This document shows, piece after piece, positions 22,558-23,561 of a stretch of DNA of 23,561 nucleotides. Position numbers and translations under genes: made by a program. Below the pieces are notes generated by a model. That model worked only from the letters and a program-made list of their open reading frames with translations. It made no database searches and had not been told where the DNA came from. Within the stretch, counting starts at the first letter, position 1, and each line of letters opens with the position of its first letter. Source of the stretch: JBFWUW01 sp050247075 (GTDB taxonomy: Bacteria; Planctomycetota; Planctomycetia; Pirellulales; JBFWUW01); contig JBFWUW010000094.1 of NCBI GenBank assembly GCA_050247075.1, forward strand, positions 1 through 23,561, written 5' to 3'.

Positions 22558-23561
22558 TTCATCTGGCTCCCTCTCCCGCTGGGAGAGGCTACGGTACGAA
22601 ATAACCTCCCCATCGCAACCTCCCTCTCGCTCTGGCAGAGGAGGCAGTTGTTGGAAGTGGAGAGTCGGGGGTGAAGTGGGCGACTGCGTGGTGTGGGCTT
22701 TAGCCCACACGGAGATCGGCTGGCGTGGACTGAAGTCCACGCTACGGGCGAAGCCGCTACCGAGCAGGAAGGCGATCAGCAGGGCCACGATACCGCCGGC
22801 GGCCTGGCGGGCCGCCGCCGCTTTCCTGGCGGCTTCAAGTTTCGCCGCTTGCTCCGCCTGCCAGGCGTCGAAGGCGGCTTCGGACGCCGCGATATCGGCC
22901 GCGTCGGCCGCGTCGGCGGCTGCCTCGTCGTAGTCGTCGTACATGTAGTCCTCGTCGGGAAAAAATCCCTCCTTCTTCATCTCTTGCATGTCGTGCCAAT
23001 CCGCCCACTTCTCCGGCGTGCCGCCGATCGGCGGATGACGCGGGTAGCGTTTGAGAGGCGGATCAAGGGGAGCGATGCCCGACGTGGACGGTTCGACGGC
23101 TGCCACAGGTGCGACGGGTGCGACGGGTGCGACGGGTGCGACGGGTGCGACGGGTGCTACGGGCGCGGCAGGCGCGACAGGCGCGACAGGCGGCGGGCTG
23201 GCGGTATCGGGGACCGGCCCGCGTCCGACGTTGGTGCCGACGCCCCGCAGCGCCGCCAGCGCCTCGGGACTGAGGTTGGGGGGCGGAATTGGCCGCCTGG
23301 GCAACGGATTGCCGTCGTCGTCCTCTTCCTCGCCGGTGGCCAGCGGCACCAGATCGTAGGCCGCATCGCGGGAAAAATGGTGCTTGCCCGCGAACTTGGC
23401 GGCGAGCTGTTCCAGGACCTGGCGTTTCTCCTCAACCTGTTCCGGGTAAAGGCCAGCCAGCATAATGTCGCGGTTTTGCTCGAAGAAATCGACGATCTGG
23501 TCGAAGGTCGGCCGGCTTTGCTTGCCGTAGATTTCGGGCCGCATCCGCTCCAGCATCCAGG
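22408..23561 (-). CDS. Right-edge partial gene: (PVA)n-repeat protein with a C-terminal membrane helix
   Basis: The frame is open to the window edge. An ATG lies at 23554-23556, but a Trp codon precedes it in frame, so the true start is probably outside. Visible parts: a soluble N-terminal segment (IVDFFEQNRDIMLAGLYPEQ, KFAGKHHFSRDAAYDLVPLA), a Pro-Val-Ala repeat run (about 123-152 of the visible frame), an acidic Asp/Ala/Tyr stretch, an Ala-rich helix, and a hydrophobic helix GGIVALLIAFLLGSGF (about 253-268). Beyond it the frame has no stop until 22408. That tail is encoded by palindromic repeats (22691-22742), a second repeat (22570-22588) and 150 nt antisense to the preceding gene. The functional protein may end near the membrane helix, with the tail a repeat-caused extension. 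No family recognised. Confidence 0.6.
   Translation of the reverse strand, partial: WMLERMRPEIYGKQSRPTFDQIVDFFEQNRDIMLAGLYPEQVEEKRQVLEQLAAKFAGKHHFSRDAAYDLVPLATGEEEDDDGNPLPRRPIPPPNLSPEALAALRGVGTNVGRGPVPDTASPPPVAPVAPAAPVAPVAPVAPVAPVAPVAPVAAVEPSTSGIAPLDPPLKRYPRHPPIGGTPEKWADWHDMQEMKKEGFFPDEDYMYDDYDEAAADAADAADIAASEAAFDAWQAEQAAKLEAARKAAAARQAAGGIVALLIAFLLGSGFARSVDFSPRQPISVWAKAHTTQSPTSPPTLHFQQLPPLPEREGGCDGEVISYRSLSQREREPDELPHAALEADDAAFAGGERVGDFPPQDQRAELVFLGGKGRRNARLHAVGH
22570..22588. repeat. CCTCTCCC palindrome, related to the nested palindrome at 1339-1359
   Basis: CCTCTCCC (22570-22577) pairs with GGGAGAGG (22581-22588) around GCT. It starts 12 nt after the stop of the DUF11-like lipoprotein gene. 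The core CCTCTCCC/GGGAGAGG is the same as in the nested palindrome within 1293-1390. A further CCTCCCTCTC-like segment follows near 22619-22643. It may act as a transcript end for the plus-strand operon. Confidence 0.6.
22691..22742. repeat. Pair of 20-bp palindromes joined by GGAGATCGGCT
   Basis: The first palindrome has GTGTGGGCT (22691-22699) and AGCCCACAC (22702-22710) around TT. The second has GCGTGGACT (22723-22731) and AGTCCACGC (22734-22742) around GA. Both have 9-bp arms and 2-nt loops. They are joined by GGAGATCGGCT (22711-22721) plus one G. They lie inside the open frame of the right-edge gene, where they encode part of its odd C-terminal tail. Confidence 0.8.
23108..23188. repeat. 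9-nt tandem repeat encoding Pro-Val-Ala
   Basis: GGTGCGACG occurs five times perfectly (23108-23152), followed by four degenerate units to 23188. Read on the minus strand each unit gives one Pro-Val-Ala tripeptide, so array-length changes keep the frame. It forms a proline-rich linker in the right-edge gene. Confidence 0.88.

Noticed and set aside
23108..23188. Possible CRISPR-like array
   Set aside because: The 9-nt units abut with no spacers and encode Pro-Val-Ala in frame, so this is a coding minisatellite.

Overview
The window reads as a chromosomal segment of a GC-rich planctomycete, most likely order Pirellulales. This is inferred from gene content rather than a marker gene: a BBP7-type outer-membrane barrel protein, a flagellar flhA-flhF-flhG block followed by a WhiG/FliA-type sigma factor, lone signal-peptide and lipoprotein genes with Gly/Pro/Gln-rich tails, weak Shine-Dalgarno use at several starts, and short palindromic repeats at gene ends. 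No rRNA, tRNA, CRISPR array, transposase or integrase was recognised.

Layout. (1) 398-6125, minus strand: a flagellar export/placement/regulation cluster, in transcription order flhA, flhF, flhG, an 86-residue membrane protein and a FliA/WhiG sigma factor. FlhA is the export-gate protein. FlhF (SRP-type GTPase) and FlhG (MinD-like ATPase carrying the DQAxxLR FlhF-activating motif) set flagellar position and number. The sigma factor probably drives late flagellar genes elsewhere. (2) 6378-8824, plus strand: a secreted serine beta-lactamase-fold hydrolase and a small exported TPR protein with a His/Cys/Tyr-rich segment, ended by a strong intrinsic terminator at 8855-8891. (3) 8994-10391, minus strand: folC, the only clear housekeeping enzyme. 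(4) 10656-17766, plus strand: three cell-envelope genes. These are a BBP7 barrel protein, a membrane-anchored LysM protein whose L,D-transpeptidase (YkuD) domain has lost its catalytic cysteine, and a 1304-residue membrane protein with a roughly 600-residue disordered Gln/Gly/Asp/Glu/Lys region. (5) 17781-18764, minus strand: an exported protein of LolA-like character, convergent with the giant gene. (6) 19112-22557, plus strand: an apparent three-gene envelope operon. The first two products share a homologous domain, and the third is a lipoprotein with a DUF11-like C-terminal domain that overlaps its upstream gene by ATGA. (7) 22408-23561, minus strand: a gene entering from the right edge, with (Pro-Val-Ala)n repeats and a C-terminal membrane helix. 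Its open frame runs on through palindromic repeats and into the antisense of the preceding gene.

No single undescribed system stands out. The most interesting signals are: several unrelated short repeat families that sit exactly at gene 3' ends (flhF, the 86-aa gene, folC and the right-edge gene), two of them sharing the linker GGAGATCGGCT; the apparently dead L,D-transpeptidase; the giant disordered membrane protein; and the paralogous lipoprotein-type operon.
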